A stretch of DNA of 61,049 nt from a bacterium (GTDB lineage: Bacteria > Myxococcota > UBA727 > JAUIJE01), in assembly GCA_030431455.1 (NCBI GenBank), contig JAUIJE010000022.1, forward strand, positions 1 to 61,049. The letters run 5' to 3'. This document shows positions 25,212 through 33,741 of this stretch, in pieces. The notes beneath the pieces were generated by a model that worked only from the letters and a program-made list of their open reading frames with translations, was not told where the DNA came from and did no database searches. Numbering within the stretch: position 1 is the stretch's first letter; every line of letters starts with the position of its first letter. The position numbers and the translations under genes were made by a program.

Positions 25212-27227
25212 TCAGAGCGTCTTGAGGAACGCCACCAGGTCCGCGGCCTCCGCGTCGGACAGGTGCGAGCCGGTGCCCATCAGGTCGGTGCGCACCCAGT
25301 TTTCGACAAGCGACTCGAGGGTGAGCGCGCTGCCGTCGTGCAGGTACGGGCCCGAGCGGGACAAGCCGTGCAGCACCGGGGTCTGGAACGCGTTGATGTC
25401 GGCGAGGTCGGCTTTGGACCCAATGTCATAGTTGGTGTTGTCGGTGAAGTGTTGGCCGTTGTGGCACTCGGCGCAACCCACCGCCTCGTCGTAGAAAAGC
25501 TCCCGGCCCCGGGCCGCGGCCTCGGGCAGCTCGGACGCGAGCGCGGTGCGCGCCGGCGCGGCGCGGATGGTGTCGATGAACGCGCCGATGGCGTCCATGC
25601 TGCCGTCGTCGAGACCGGTGCCGCCCATGAACGCGAGCACGGTCATGGTGTTGAGGTCGCGGTGGGTGGTGACGTCACCCGGCCAGTGGAAGGGCGCGGT
25701 CTCGAGGATGCCGCCGCCGAGCTGGGGGGTGTTGCGCGGACCGAAGGTGAACTTCCAGGTGCGCCCGTCGGTGCGGCCATCGGGGTGGCAGCTGGCGCAG
25801 CTCACCGCGCGGTTGGTGCTGATGCGGGTGTCGGTGGCGTCGTGGAACAGCTTCCGGCCGAAGGACACGTCGGCGTCGAGGGCGTCCTCGAGCAGCACGG
25901 TGGTGGTCCCGGCGAACTCGGCCACGTCTTTGAACTCCGCGGCCGCGGTGGTGCCGTTGTCCTGGGGCACAAACTTGGAGGCCACGCGGCCCTCGCGGTT
26001 GAGCATGGGGACGTCGAACGCGGTGACGCTCATGTCGAACTGGTTCCACACGTAGGCGGTGGTGCCGTCGTGGGTGATGGCAATGGCATTGGCCCCGTGG
26101 CCCACCTTGACGTGGCCCACCACGTCGTCGGCCGCGCCGGTGAGCGGACGGCGCAGGATGAGGGCGTTCTGGGTGCCTTGGTTGACCACCACTTGGCCGC
26201 GGCCACCGTCGATGAAGGCGAGCGCGGTGGGGTTGTTGAGGGCGAGACCGCCGAAACGATTCTCAAACGGGTTGAGCACGCTCGGGGGGTTGGGCTCGGC
26301 GGTGAAGCCGAAGCCGCAGTCAAAACAATCCACCGCGAGGCGCTCCTCGCCGCCGAAGTTTTGTTGTTGGTCGGCGGGGATCACGCGGGTCGGGACCACG
26401 ACCTCGTCGGTGGTGACGTTGACCTCGGTGACGCTGGGGACCACCGCGCCGAGCTCATGGGCACACCCGGAGTAGCCGCAGCCGCCGCCGCCGAACTCGT
26501 CGACGCCCGGCTCCAAGGGCGCGCGCACGGTGTCGGCGTTGGATTGGGTGTGGGCCATGGCCACGGTGTTGCCTTTGGGCGACAGGGTCACCGAGCGCAG
26601 GTGGTTGGCGTGGATGGTGGGCCCAAAGTCATTGGGGGTCGACGCGTCGATGGCGACCACGCGCCCGTCGAGCGAAGCGCGCGACACCACGCCCGCGGTC
26701 ATGTGGGTGACGTACAAATCGCCGCTGTCGAGCTGCACCACCGCGCGGGGGTCGCGGGTGCCGAGCTCGATGCGCTCGATGTTCTCACGCTGGTCGAGGT
26801 TGATGATGGCGAGGGCTTCTTCGCCGGAGAGCACCACCGCGAGGCGGCCGTCGCGCAGCTCGGTGAGGCCGACGGGCTCGACCCCGACGGTCATGGAGCT
26901 CACGACCTCGCCGGTGGCGGGATCGATGATCGACAGCTCGTGGCTGTAGCGAGAGGTCACCGCCACGCGGCCGTCGCTCAGCTCGATGAGATGGCTGGGG
27001 CCGTCCCCGACCGCCACCCGGTGCTCGACCTCCATGGACGCGCGGTCGATGATCACCACCTCGTCGTGGTCCTCGGCGGCGATGAACAGTTGCCGATCAT
27101 CGGTCGACACCATCAGCGCGCCGGACGCGGGGCTGGTGCCGGGCTCGATTTTGGTCACAGGGTTCTCGGGCTCACAGGCCATCGTCAGGGCCAGGAGCAG
27201 GCTGAGCGTCACGCCGATCTTTTTCAT
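25212..27227 (-). CDS. Lipoprotein with N-terminal beta-propeller and C-terminal dihaem cytochrome c peroxidase-like domain
   Basis: A 671-residue lipoprotein (lipobox LTMAC). Residues about 30-410 are a YVTN/SMP-30-like beta-propeller with repeated blades (DDRQLFIAAEDHDEVVIIDR, GRVAVTSRYSHELSIIDPAT). Residues about 430-671 resemble the dihaem cytochrome c peroxidase/MauG family, with two haem c sites, CASCH and CAECH. It would act in the periplasm or at the cell surface as an electron-transfer protein or peroxidase; the true activity depends on distal ligands that cannot be assigned here. Four cysteines in the propeller (GGGGCGYSGC and DCFDCGF) are unusual. GGGAGAG precedes the ATG. It is followed by its own terminator. 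Confidence 0.87.
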   Translation of the reverse strand: MKKIGVTLSLLLALTMACEPENPVTKIEPGTSPASGALMVSTDDRQLFIAAEDHDEVVIIDRASMEVEHRVAVGDGPSHLIELSDGRVAVTSRYSHELSIIDPATGEVVSSMTVGVEPVGLTELRDGRLAVVLSGEEALAIINLDQRENIERIELGTRDPRAVVQLDSGDLYVTHMTAGVVSRASLDGRVVAIDASTPNDFGPTIHANHLRSVTLSPKGNTVAMAHTQSNADTVRAPLEPGVDEFGGGGCGYSGCAHELGAVVPSVTEVNVTTDEVVVPTRVIPADQQQNFGGEERLAVDCFDCGFGFTAEPNPPSVLNPFENRFGGLALNNPTALAFIDGGRGQVVVNQGTQNALILRRPLTGAADDVVGHVKVGHGANAIAITHDGTTAYVWNQFDMSVTAFDVPMLNREGRVASKFVPQDNGTTAAAEFKDVAEFAGTTTVLLEDALDADVSFGRKLFHDATDTRISTNRAVSCASCHPDGRTDGRTWKFTFGPRNTPQLGGGILETAPFHWPGDVTTHRDLNTMTVLAFMGGTGLDDGSMDAIGAFIDTIRAAPARTALASELPEAAARGRELFYDEAVGCAECHNGQHFTDNTNYDIGSKADLADINAFQTPVLHGLSRSGPYLHDGSALTLESLVENWVRTDLMGTGSHLSDAEAADLVAFLKTL

Positions 27228-27435
27228 CCGTCTCTCCCAAAGTCGCGAACAGGTTACCCGCTCTTAAGCCTGAACTGTGCCAAACCCCACGGGTCTCGGC
27301 CACGCAGCTTTTTGCCGATCTTTCAGATACTTATCAGACCCAGGGCCGGTCCCCCGCCCCTCGAAAATCCGTGGATCCGGAAATCTGAGCCGAATTGGGC
27401 CCCACCTGCGATCCCGAGCCAGCAATACCCGCTGG

Positions 27436-27897
27436 TCAGAATCGGCCCGCCATGGCCAAGAACGACCGCATCTTCTCGTTGGATTCCCGCAGGCGCTCCC
27501 CGAGGGTGCGCACCAAGGTCCACAGCAGGTCGTAGGCGAGGTCGCGGTTCATGAACAGGAGGTCTTCGAACGCCTGCTTCTGGACCACCCCGACCACCAC
27601 CGTGCTGTTGGCGATGGCGTCGGCCGAGCGCGGCCCGTCGTCGATGAGCGCCATCTCGCCGAAGTAGTCGCCGGGGCCGAGCACGGCCAAGGCCTCTTCG
27701 CCCATGCCCGGGACCTGCTTGGAGATGCGCACCTTGCCCTTGACCACAAAGTACAGACAGTCCGCGGAGTCCCCGTCCTGGCAGATGAACTCGCCGGGCT
27801 TGAACGTCTGCTCCTCGACGATGTTCAACACTTGCGTGAGGTGGCCGGCCACCAAATTGGTGAACAGCTGCACGCGCTTGATGTCGGCCACTTCCAT
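27436..27897 (-). CDS. Stand-alone cyclic nucleotide-binding domain protein
   Basis: A 153-residue protein made of one cyclic nucleotide-binding barrel (about 5-125) and a short C-terminal helix (LVRTLGERLRESNEKMRSF). The phosphate cassette GDYFGEMALIDDGPRSADA is intact, so it can probably bind cAMP or a related nucleotide. There is no helix-turn-helix, so it is not a transcription factor; it could regulate a partner. The start is the ATG at 27897, because the extra upstream codons lie before the domain. The 208 bases downstream (27228-27435) hold no gene. Confidence 0.85.
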   Translation of the reverse strand: MEVADIKRVQLFTNLVAGHLTQVLNIVEEQTFKPGEFICQDGDSADCLYFVVKGKVRISKQVPGMGEEALAVLGPGDYFGEMALIDDGPRSADAIANSTVVVGVVQKQAFEDLLFMNRDLAYDLLWTLVRTLGERLRESNEKMRSFLAMAGRF

Positions 27898-27949
27898 GGG
27901 CCCACGATCGCACACCTCGCCCGGCCCAGCAAAAACCGCGCTGTCCCGG

Positions 27950-29053
27950 TCAACGTCGACCGAGCAGCGCCACCTCGCTGTCCGCGGAGAGCCGCAAGAC
28001 CCGGGGGGCCTTGGGCCCGACCAGCACCAGCAACAACGCGCGGTCGCCGTCGCGCATCACCGGCCCCATCAAGGCGTGTCCGTCGTCCACCGCCCTTGCC
28101 CAGACCTGCGGAAACAGATCGATCTTGCGCTCGCCGTACAGGCGGGTCTCGACGTGGGCGGCCCCGTCCTGGGCCCGGCGCACCGCGTCCAGTCCGGTGA
28201 CATCGGGGGGCGCATCGAACAGCACCGGCGCGGGGGAGATTTTCTCCGGCCGCCCGAACATCGGCTCGGGGAGGTCGCGCCGAAAGGTATCGCACGCGAT
28301 GCGCTCCAGCTCTTCGTCGGTGAAGGAGGGAAAGACCTCCATGTCGCTGCAGTCGATGAGCATGACCTCGCCCACCCCGAGGCTCACCAATGTAGCTGTT
28401 TGGCCGCCGGTCTCGACATAGGCGTAGCCGCCCCGGTTGAGCTCGACCACCCGCACGGATTGTGCGGGGGCGTCGTCGACGAGCTTGATCGTGACCGGCT
28501 CCCGCAACACCCGGTGCACCGCCCGCTCGGCGAGGTTCTGAAAGCCGGGCACCGCCATCAGGTCGGCGTCGGGCCCGAGGTCGCTCTCGCCCCGCTCGAA
28601 CAGGATGCGGTACGCCTCGCCGTTTTCGCCCACCGTGTGGAAGGTCATCGCCCCGGTGTTGGTGTTGGGGATCTCGTCGAGCACAAACCCCCGGGCGGTG
28701 CCGGAGGGGGCGGTGTAGCGGCCGATCATGCGCCACAACGAACCGGTGTGCTCCTCCTGGGCGATGAACGCTTGCCAGTGGCGGCGGCTGTCGTCCTCGA
28801 ACGACAGGGAGAAGCCACACAGGGCACCTGCAGAGACATTGCGGCACTCGGCTTTGCCCACGTGGGCGGTGCCGTCGGGGAGGTGCACAATGAACGAACA
28901 CACCGTGCCCACCGGGAGCGGCTCGGGGAGCCGCAGGGAAAAGCCCTCGTGGGCCACCTGTTGGGTGAGGGCGTCGACGTCACCGCCGGGCAGGCGCATC
29001 TTGACGCGCATCTGCACCGGGTGCCGTTGGTGTCGCCGCTGCTCGGGGGCCAT
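27950..29053 (-). CDS. PilZ-like domain protein with large unknown C-terminal region
   Basis: A 367-residue cytoplasmic protein. Residues about 1-105 resemble a PilZ domain (RRHQRHPVQMRVKMRLPGGD, then VAHEGFSLRLPEPLPVG), although the second c-di-GMP motif is degenerate (no NxSxxG). The remaining 260 residues are of unknown type, with mixed alpha/beta patterns, and contain a stretch that resembles a second degenerate barrel (VRVVELNRGGYAYVETG). It lies between the PEGA lipoprotein and the cyclic-nucleotide protein. No Shine-Dalgarno sequence precedes the ATG; TAGACT lies exactly 6 bases upstream. Confidence 0.75.
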   Translation of the reverse strand: MAPEQRRHQRHPVQMRVKMRLPGGDVDALTQQVAHEGFSLRLPEPLPVGTVCSFIVHLPDGTAHVGKAECRNVSAGALCGFSLSFEDDSRRHWQAFIAQEEHTGSLWRMIGRYTAPSGTARGFVLDEIPNTNTGAMTFHTVGENGEAYRILFERGESDLGPDADLMAVPGFQNLAERAVHRVLREPVTIKLVDDAPAQSVRVVELNRGGYAYVETGGQTATLVSLGVGEVMLIDCSDMEVFPSFTDEELERIACDTFRRDLPEPMFGRPEKISPAPVLFDAPPDVTGLDAVRRAQDGAAHVETRLYGERKIDLFPQVWARAVDDGHALMGPVMRDGDRALLLVLVGPKAPRVLRLSADSEVALLGRR

Positions 29054-29065
29054 GGCGACAGTCTA
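29054..29065 (-). promoter_or_regulatory. Possible -10 element for leaderless PilZ-like gene
   Basis: TAGACT (29065-29060), six bases (GTCGCC), ATG. No Shine-Dalgarno sequence is present. Confidence 0.45.
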
Positions 29066-29079
29066 CCGGGCGGCCGCCC

Positions 29080-29520
29080 TCAGTAGGGAATCGTGGCGTT
29101 GTCGTCTCGTTGCTGGGCAGCTTCGCGTTCGGCCGCGGTGGGCGGGTTCTCGCCGTCCTTGAGCACGGGGGACAACCGGTAGTTGTATTCCTGCGCGTAT
29201 TGGGTGGACCACTGCAAAAGCAGGCAAGAGCCCCCAAGGGTGAAGGGCACCCCGCAAATCGCGGGTACGATCACCGGCCAGATCGGCTCGGTCTGGACCA
29301 GGGTGGTCTCGAGCGGGGTGTAGCCCTCCAGCTCCACCCGCAATTTGCGTTCGTCGAAAAAGCCCGCGTCCTCCTCGAGCAGCACCGGGGCTTTGCCGCG
29401 GTCCTGCCCGTCGACGAAAACCGTGGCCCCCTCGGGGATCGACTTGATCTCGACGGTGTGGCTACAGCCCGCGCCCGCGATCAACGACACCAGGACAATC
29501 GAACCCGCCAGCCGGCTCAC
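29080..29520 (-). CDS. PEGA-domain lipoprotein
   Basis: A 146-residue lipoprotein (lipobox AGAGC). Right after the cysteine comes one PEGA repeat (VEIKSIPEGATVFVDGQDRG, ending VELEGYTPLET), a surface-associated beta module. Then follows a hydrophobic, Cys-containing segment (VIVPAICGVPFTLGGSCLLL) that could be a membrane hairpin, and a polar tail. The GTG start overlaps the trxB stop (GTGA), so it is translated with trxB. No function is known. Confidence 0.8.
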   Translation of the reverse strand: MSRLAGSIVLVSLIAGAGCSHTVEIKSIPEGATVFVDGQDRGKAPVLLEEDAGFFDERKLRVELEGYTPLETTLVQTEPIWPVIVPAICGVPFTLGGSCLLLQWSTQYAQEYNYRLSPVLKDGENPPTAAEREAAQQRDDNATIPY

Positions 29521-30488
29521 AGGCCCTGCTCCTCGAGCCAACGCTCGGCCTCGATGGCGGCCATGCAGCCGGTGCCCGCGGCGGTGATCGCCTGCCGGTA
29601 GAAGCTGTCCTGCACGTCGCCGCAGGCGAACACCCCGTCGATGTTGGTGGCGGCTTTGCCCGGTCGCGGGGTGATGTAGCCGACGTCGTCGAGGTCGAGC
29701 TGGCCTTTGAACAAGTCGGTGTTGGGCTTGTGCCCGATGGCGATGAACACCCCGTCGGTCTTGAGCTCCTTGGTCGCGCCGGTGCCAGTGTGCTTGAGGC
29801 GCACGCCCACGACCTGTTCGCGCTTGAGCGGGCCGATGCCAGCTTCCTCGACGAGGTAGGCGTCGAGGGTGTGGTTGAGTTCCCAGTGGATTTTGGGGTT
29901 GTTCTGCGCGCGCTCGACCATGATGCGCGAGGCCCGGAACTCCTCGCGCCGGTGCACGATGGTGACCTTGGTGCAGTACCGGGTGAGGAAGTTGGCCTCC
30001 TCCATCGCGGTGTCCCCGCCCCCGATGACCACGGTCTCGCGGTCTTTGAAAAACGCGCCGTCACAGGTCGCGCACGCCGAGACCCCGCCCCCGCTGGCCA
30101 TCAGCGCGGCCTCTTTGTCGACATGCAAGAGCTTTGCGTTGGCCCCGGTGGCGATGATCACCGCCTCGGCGGTGACGGTCTCGCCGCGGCTCTCGACCTT
30201 GAACGGCCGGGCCGAGAAGTCGACCTTGTCGACGTTCTGGCTTTTGACCTCGGTGCCGAAGCGCTCGGCCTGGGCCTTGAACTTCTCCATCAGCTCGGGC
30301 CCGAGGACGCCGTCGGGAAAGCCGGGGAAGTTCTCGACGTCGGACGTGATCATCAACTGACCCCCGGGGGTGTTGGGCGGCTCGCCCTCGAACACCAGCG
30401 GCTCGAGGTTGGCCCGGGCCGCGTACAACGCGGCGGTCCAGCCCGCCGGTCCCGAACCGATGATCACCACTTTGCGGTCAGCTGACAT
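29517..30488 (-). CDS. trxB: Thioredoxin-disulfide reductase
   Basis: A 323-residue FAD/NADPH enzyme that reduces thioredoxin. The FAD site GSGPAGWTAA is at residues 11-20, the redox pair is Cys139/Cys142 (CATC), the NADPH site is VIGGGDTAMEEA, and the C-terminal FAD motif is GVFACGDVQD. An aromatic Trp at position 17 replaces the usual Tyr/His. ATG 30488 is preceded by AAGGAG. It follows uvrB by 90 bases on the same strand, and its stop overlaps the PEGA lipoprotein start. Confidence 0.95.
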   Translation of the reverse strand: MSADRKVVIIGSGPAGWTAALYAARANLEPLVFEGEPPNTPGGQLMITSDVENFPGFPDGVLGPELMEKFKAQAERFGTEVKSQNVDKVDFSARPFKVESRGETVTAEAVIIATGANAKLLHVDKEAALMASGGGVSACATCDGAFFKDRETVVIGGGDTAMEEANFLTRYCTKVTIVHRREEFRASRIMVERAQNNPKIHWELNHTLDAYLVEEAGIGPLKREQVVGVRLKHTGTGATKELKTDGVFIAIGHKPNTDLFKGQLDLDDVGYITPRPGKAATNIDGVFACGDVQDSFYRQAITAAGTGCMAAIEAERWLEEQGL

Positions 30489-30578
30489 CGCGTGCTCCTT
30501 GTCGGTGGGCCGCATAGCCGACCGTGACCAAGCTGGGAACTCCCGCCTCGAGGGGCAACCGGCGGTGGCCGAAATCGG

Positions 30579-32636
30579 CTACAGCAAGGCGCGGGACTCG
30601 AGTTCGCGGATTTGGTCGCGCAAGGTGGCGGCGGTCTCGAAGTCGAGGTCGCGGGCGGCGGCGAACATCTTGTCCCGCAGCTCCGCGGCCAGCTTGGGCA
30701 CGTCCGCGGGTTTGATGTCGTCGGGCACGTTGCCGCGCTTGCGCCCCCGGCGGCGGCCGGTGCCGCGGCCTTTGCCGATGTCGTCGGGGTCGAGGTAGTC
30801 GCCGTCGACGTAGCCAAGCTCGGGGGTGATGTCGCGGATCGCCTTGGTCACGGTCTGGGGGGTGATGCCGTGCTCCTGGTTGAACTCTTCTTGGATCGCC
30901 CGCCGCCGGGTGGTCTCGTCGATGGCGATCTTGAGGGAGTCGGTCATGCGGTCGGCGTAGAGGATGGCGCGGCCATGGTCGTTGCGGGCGGCCCGGCCGA
31001 TGGTCTGGATGAGACCGGTGGCGGAGCGCAAAAAGCCCTCTTTGTCCGCGTCGAGGATCGCCACGAGGCTGACCTCGGGGAGGTCGAGGCCTTCGCGCAG
31101 GAGGTTGATGCCGACGAGCACGTCCTTTTCGCCGCGGCGGAGGGAGTTGAGGATCTCGATGCGCTCGAGGGTGTCGACGTCGCTGTGCAGGTAGACGGCT
31201 TTGATGCCGACCTCTTGCAAGTATTCGGTGAGGTCCTCCGCCATGCGTTTGGTCAGGGTGGTGACGAGCACGCGGTCGCCGGCTTTGACCGTGGTGTGGA
31301 CCTCGGCGATGAGGTCGTCGACCTGGGTGGTGACGGGGCGGACCTCGACCACGGGGTCGAGCAGACCGGTGGGGCGGATGAGCTGCTCGACGATCACGCC
31401 CTTGGCTTCGTCGATCTCGTAGTCGTTGGGCGTGGCCGAGACATAGATGACCTGGCTTTGGTGCTCGACAAACTCATGGAACTTGAGCGGGCGGTTGTCC
31501 ATCGCCGAGCCGAGCCGAAAGCCGTGGGCCACCAAGGTCTCCTTGCGCGCCCGGTCCCCGCGGTACATCGCCCCCACTTGGGGAATGGTCTGGTGGCTCT
31601 CGTCGATGACCATCAAGAAGTCGCGGGGGAAATAGTCGAGCAACGTCGGCGGGGGCTCGCCTTCGTGGCGGCCGGTGAGGTGGCGGGAGTAGTTCTCGAT
31701 GCCGCGGCAGGTCCCGGTGCTCTCCAGCATCTCGAGGTCGAACACGGTGCGTTGCTCGAGCCGCTGGGCCTCGAGGAGCAGATTTTTTTGCCGCAGGTCG
31801 GTGAGGCGGGTGGTCAGCTCGGCCCGGATGGCGTCGATGGCGCGCTGGCGTCGTTCCTTTTCGGTCACGTAGTGGCTGGCGGGCCAAATCTTGACGTGGT
31901 CGACGGTGCGCTGGCTCTTGCCCCGCAGGGGGTCGATGACGTGAATGGTCTCGACCTCGTCGCCGAAGAACTCGATGCGCAGGGCGGTCTCGTCCTCGTG
32001 GGCGGGGAAGATCTCGACGATGTCGCCCCGGACCCGGAAGGTGCCGCGGTGAAAGCTGACGTCGTTGCGCTCGTATTGGCTCTCGACGAGCTGGCGCAAG
32101 AAGTTGTCGCGCCCGATGGGGCGGCCGACCTCGACGTAGGCGGACATGTTGCGGTAGGACTCGGACGAGCCGATGCCATAGATGCAGCTCACCGAGGCCA
32201 CGATGATGACGTCGTCGCGCTCGAGCAGGCTCTTGGTCGCCGAGTGCCGCATGCGGTCGATGGCGTCGTTGATGAGCGCGTCTTTTTCGATGTACGTGTC
32301 CGACGACGGGACGTACGCCTCGGGCTGGTAGTAGTCGTAGTAGCTGACGAAGTACTCGACCGCGTTGTCGGGGAAGTAGTCTTTCAGCTCGGCGTAGAGC
32401 TGGGCCGCCAGGGTCTTGTTGTGGGCCAGCAACAACGTGGGGAGCTGGGCCTGCGCAATGACATTGGCGACGGTGAAGGTCTTGCCCGAGCCGGTGACCC
32501 CGAGCAGAACTTGGGCGTGGTCGCCGCGGGCCAACCCCTCGCACAGCTGGGTGATCGCCTGGGGCTGATCACCCCGCGGGGTGTAGACGCTGTCGAGCTG
32601 AAAGGGGCGCTTCTCGCGCCGGGCGGCCTCTTCCAC
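30579..32636 (-). CDS. uvrB: Excinuclease ABC subunit B
   Basis: A 685-residue helicase-like DNA damage-verification subunit of UvrABC. Walker A GVTGSGKT (46-53), the beta-hairpin [12 protein letters not shown] used to clamp the damaged strand, DEAD-type MVIDESH, helicase motif [11 protein letters not shown], and the C-terminal UVR motif ([15 protein letters not shown]) that binds UvrC are all present. A basic Arg/Lys-rich insertion ([12 protein letters not shown]) precedes the UVR motif. The start is GTG 32636 with no clear ribosome binding site; it begins 12 bases after the stop of the upstream lipoprotein gene. uvrA and uvrC are not in the window. Confidence 0.96.
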   Translation of the reverse strand: MEEAARREKRPFQLDSVYTPRGDQPQAITQLCEGLARGDHAQVLLGVTGSGKTFTVANVIAQAQLPTLLLAHNKTLAAQLYAELKDYFPDNAVEYFVSYYDYYQPEAYVPSSDTYIEKDALINDAIDRMRHSATKSLLERDDVIIVASVSCIYGIGSSESYRNMSAYVEVGRPIGRDNFLRQLVESQYERNDVSFHRGTFRVRGDIVEIFPAHEDETALRIEFFGDEVETIHVIDPLRGKSQRTVDHVKIWPASHYVTEKERRQRAIDAIRAELTTRLTDLRQKNLLLEAQRLEQRTVFDLEMLESTGTCRGIENYSRHLTGRHEGEPPPTLLDYFPRDFLMVIDESHQTIPQVGAMYRGDRARKETLVAHGFRLGSAMDNRPLKFHEFVEHQSQVIYVSATPNDYEIDEAKGVIVEQLIRPTGLLDPVVEVRPVTTQVDDLIAEVHTTVKAGDRVLVTTLTKRMAEDLTEYLQEVGIKAVYLHSDVDTLERIEILNSLRRGEKDVLVGINLLREGLDLPEVSLVAILDADKEGFLRSATGLIQTIGRAARNDHGRAILYADRMTDSLKIAIDETTRRRAIQEEFNQEHGITPQTVTKAIRDITPELGYVDGDYLDPDDIGKGRGTGRRRGRKRGNVPDDIKPADVPKLAAELRDKMFAAARDLDFETAATLRDQIRELESRALL

Positions 32637-32648
32637 GACGCGGATCGA

Positions 32649-33170
32649 TCACGAGCTGGGGGTGGAGAACGCGTGGTCGCGCGGCCGGTCGCAGCTTTTG
32701 TTGGTGCAGATTTGAACCTTCACCGACCCTTCGATGTCGCCCTCCCCGCCTTTGACTTTGGCCGTGATCGGCACCGCGCCTTCCAGGATCACGCTCTTGC
32801 CCAGGTCGGGACCGAGGTCTTTCTCCTGGCCCGCGGGGAGCTTGACGTCCCCGTCGAGCACCCAACCGTTCTTGTTGTCGACCGCCAGGCTCACCGGGAC
32901 CCCGGTCTCTTCACCCGGCGCGTACGCATGAAACCCGTCGGCGATGGCGAGCGTGACCGTGACCTCGCCGCTCTCTTGGTTGTAGGTGGGCGTGACCTTG
33001 AGCGCGCTCTGGAAGTCGGGGAGCACGTCCTCGGCGGCCTTCTTGTCCGGCTTGACGTGCACGCCGGGCTGCTCGTTCTTGGCTTTGCCAAAGCCGCCTT
33101 CGCCCTGGTCCTTGCACCCCGCGAAGGACAACGCACCCACCCCCAACACCACCCACAACCCTCGTCGCAT
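32649..33170 (-). CDS. DsbD N-terminal-domain-like lipoprotein
   Basis: A 173-residue lipoprotein (lipobox SFAGC). Residues about 45-165 resemble the periplasmic N-terminal domain of DsbD: ADGFHAYAPGEETGVPVSLA and the C-terminal VQICTNKSC with the cysteine pair. In DsbD that domain passes electrons to periplasmic thiol proteins, but here it is a separate lipid-anchored protein and no membrane or thioredoxin-like part of DsbD is adjacent. GGAGG lies 5 bases before the ATG. It sits in the uvrB-trxB group, consistent with, but not proof of, a thiol-redox role. Confidence 0.75.
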   Translation of the reverse strand: MRRGLWVVLGVGALSFAGCKDQGEGGFGKAKNEQPGVHVKPDKKAAEDVLPDFQSALKVTPTYNQESGEVTVTLAIADGFHAYAPGEETGVPVSLAVDNKNGWVLDGDVKLPAGQEKDLGPDLGKSVILEGAVPITAKVKGGEGDIEGSVKVQICTNKSCDRPRDHAFSTPSS

Positions 33171-33265
33171 GGAGACCTCCTGACCGGCCATCTATAGCGT
33201 TGTGCCCCCCAAAACGCAGCCCGCCCTTTTGGAACAACGATCGATCCTCTACGTTCGTTCCCACC

Positions 33266-33682
33266 ATGTCAGACCTCGTGCCCCGGCCCCGGCCCGGATT
33301 TGAAAGTGCCGATGCGGCCCAGGTCCGCGACCCCAACCTCGGGCTGTTGCTGTTCGCGGCCACGCTCCGGGCGTCCATGGGCGTGCTCTGCCTCGGCGTG
33401 GCCTTGCTCTATCTCCCCGCGCACATGTGGACCCCGATTCTGAGCGGGGTGTCGATCCTGATGATCGTCAACGGCACCACGGCGGTCTGGCGGGTGGGCA
33501 GAGACCATGTGAAATCAAGGGGTTGGACGCGCCCGCTGGTGTGGGCGTTCCCCGGGTTGTCGCTGCTCATCGTGCTCGCGGCCCTGGTCTTTGGACCGGG
33601 GGTGCTCGGTCCCGACTGGCGACAGGTCGCGCAAGCGGCCGAAGCCCAGCAGCCGGCCCGATTTGAGCCCGCCGCACGGTAG
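33266..33682 (+). CDS. Membrane protein of unknown function
   Basis: A 138-residue protein with three predicted membrane helices (about 27-48, LLLFAATLRASMGVLCLGVA; about 55-72; and about 90-112, VWAFPGLSLLIVLAALVFG) and a short soluble tail. No family is recognised. ATG 33266 is chosen because the frame upstream is hydrophilic and rich in Pro. No good ribosome binding site is seen. It lies just upstream of, and in the same direction as, the kinase gene, divergent from the DsbD-like gene. Confidence 0.7.
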   Translation: MSDLVPRPRPGFESADAAQVRDPNLGLLLFAATLRASMGVLCLGVALLYLPAHMWTPILSGVSILMIVNGTTAVWRVGRDHVKSRGWTRPLVWAFPGLSLLIVLAALVFGPGVLGPDWRQVAQAAEAQQPARFEPAAR

Positions 33683-33741
33683 CGTCGAGCCCAATGGTTC
33701 GGCTACGATGACACGCGCTGTTGGGTGTGGGCTCCGTACGA

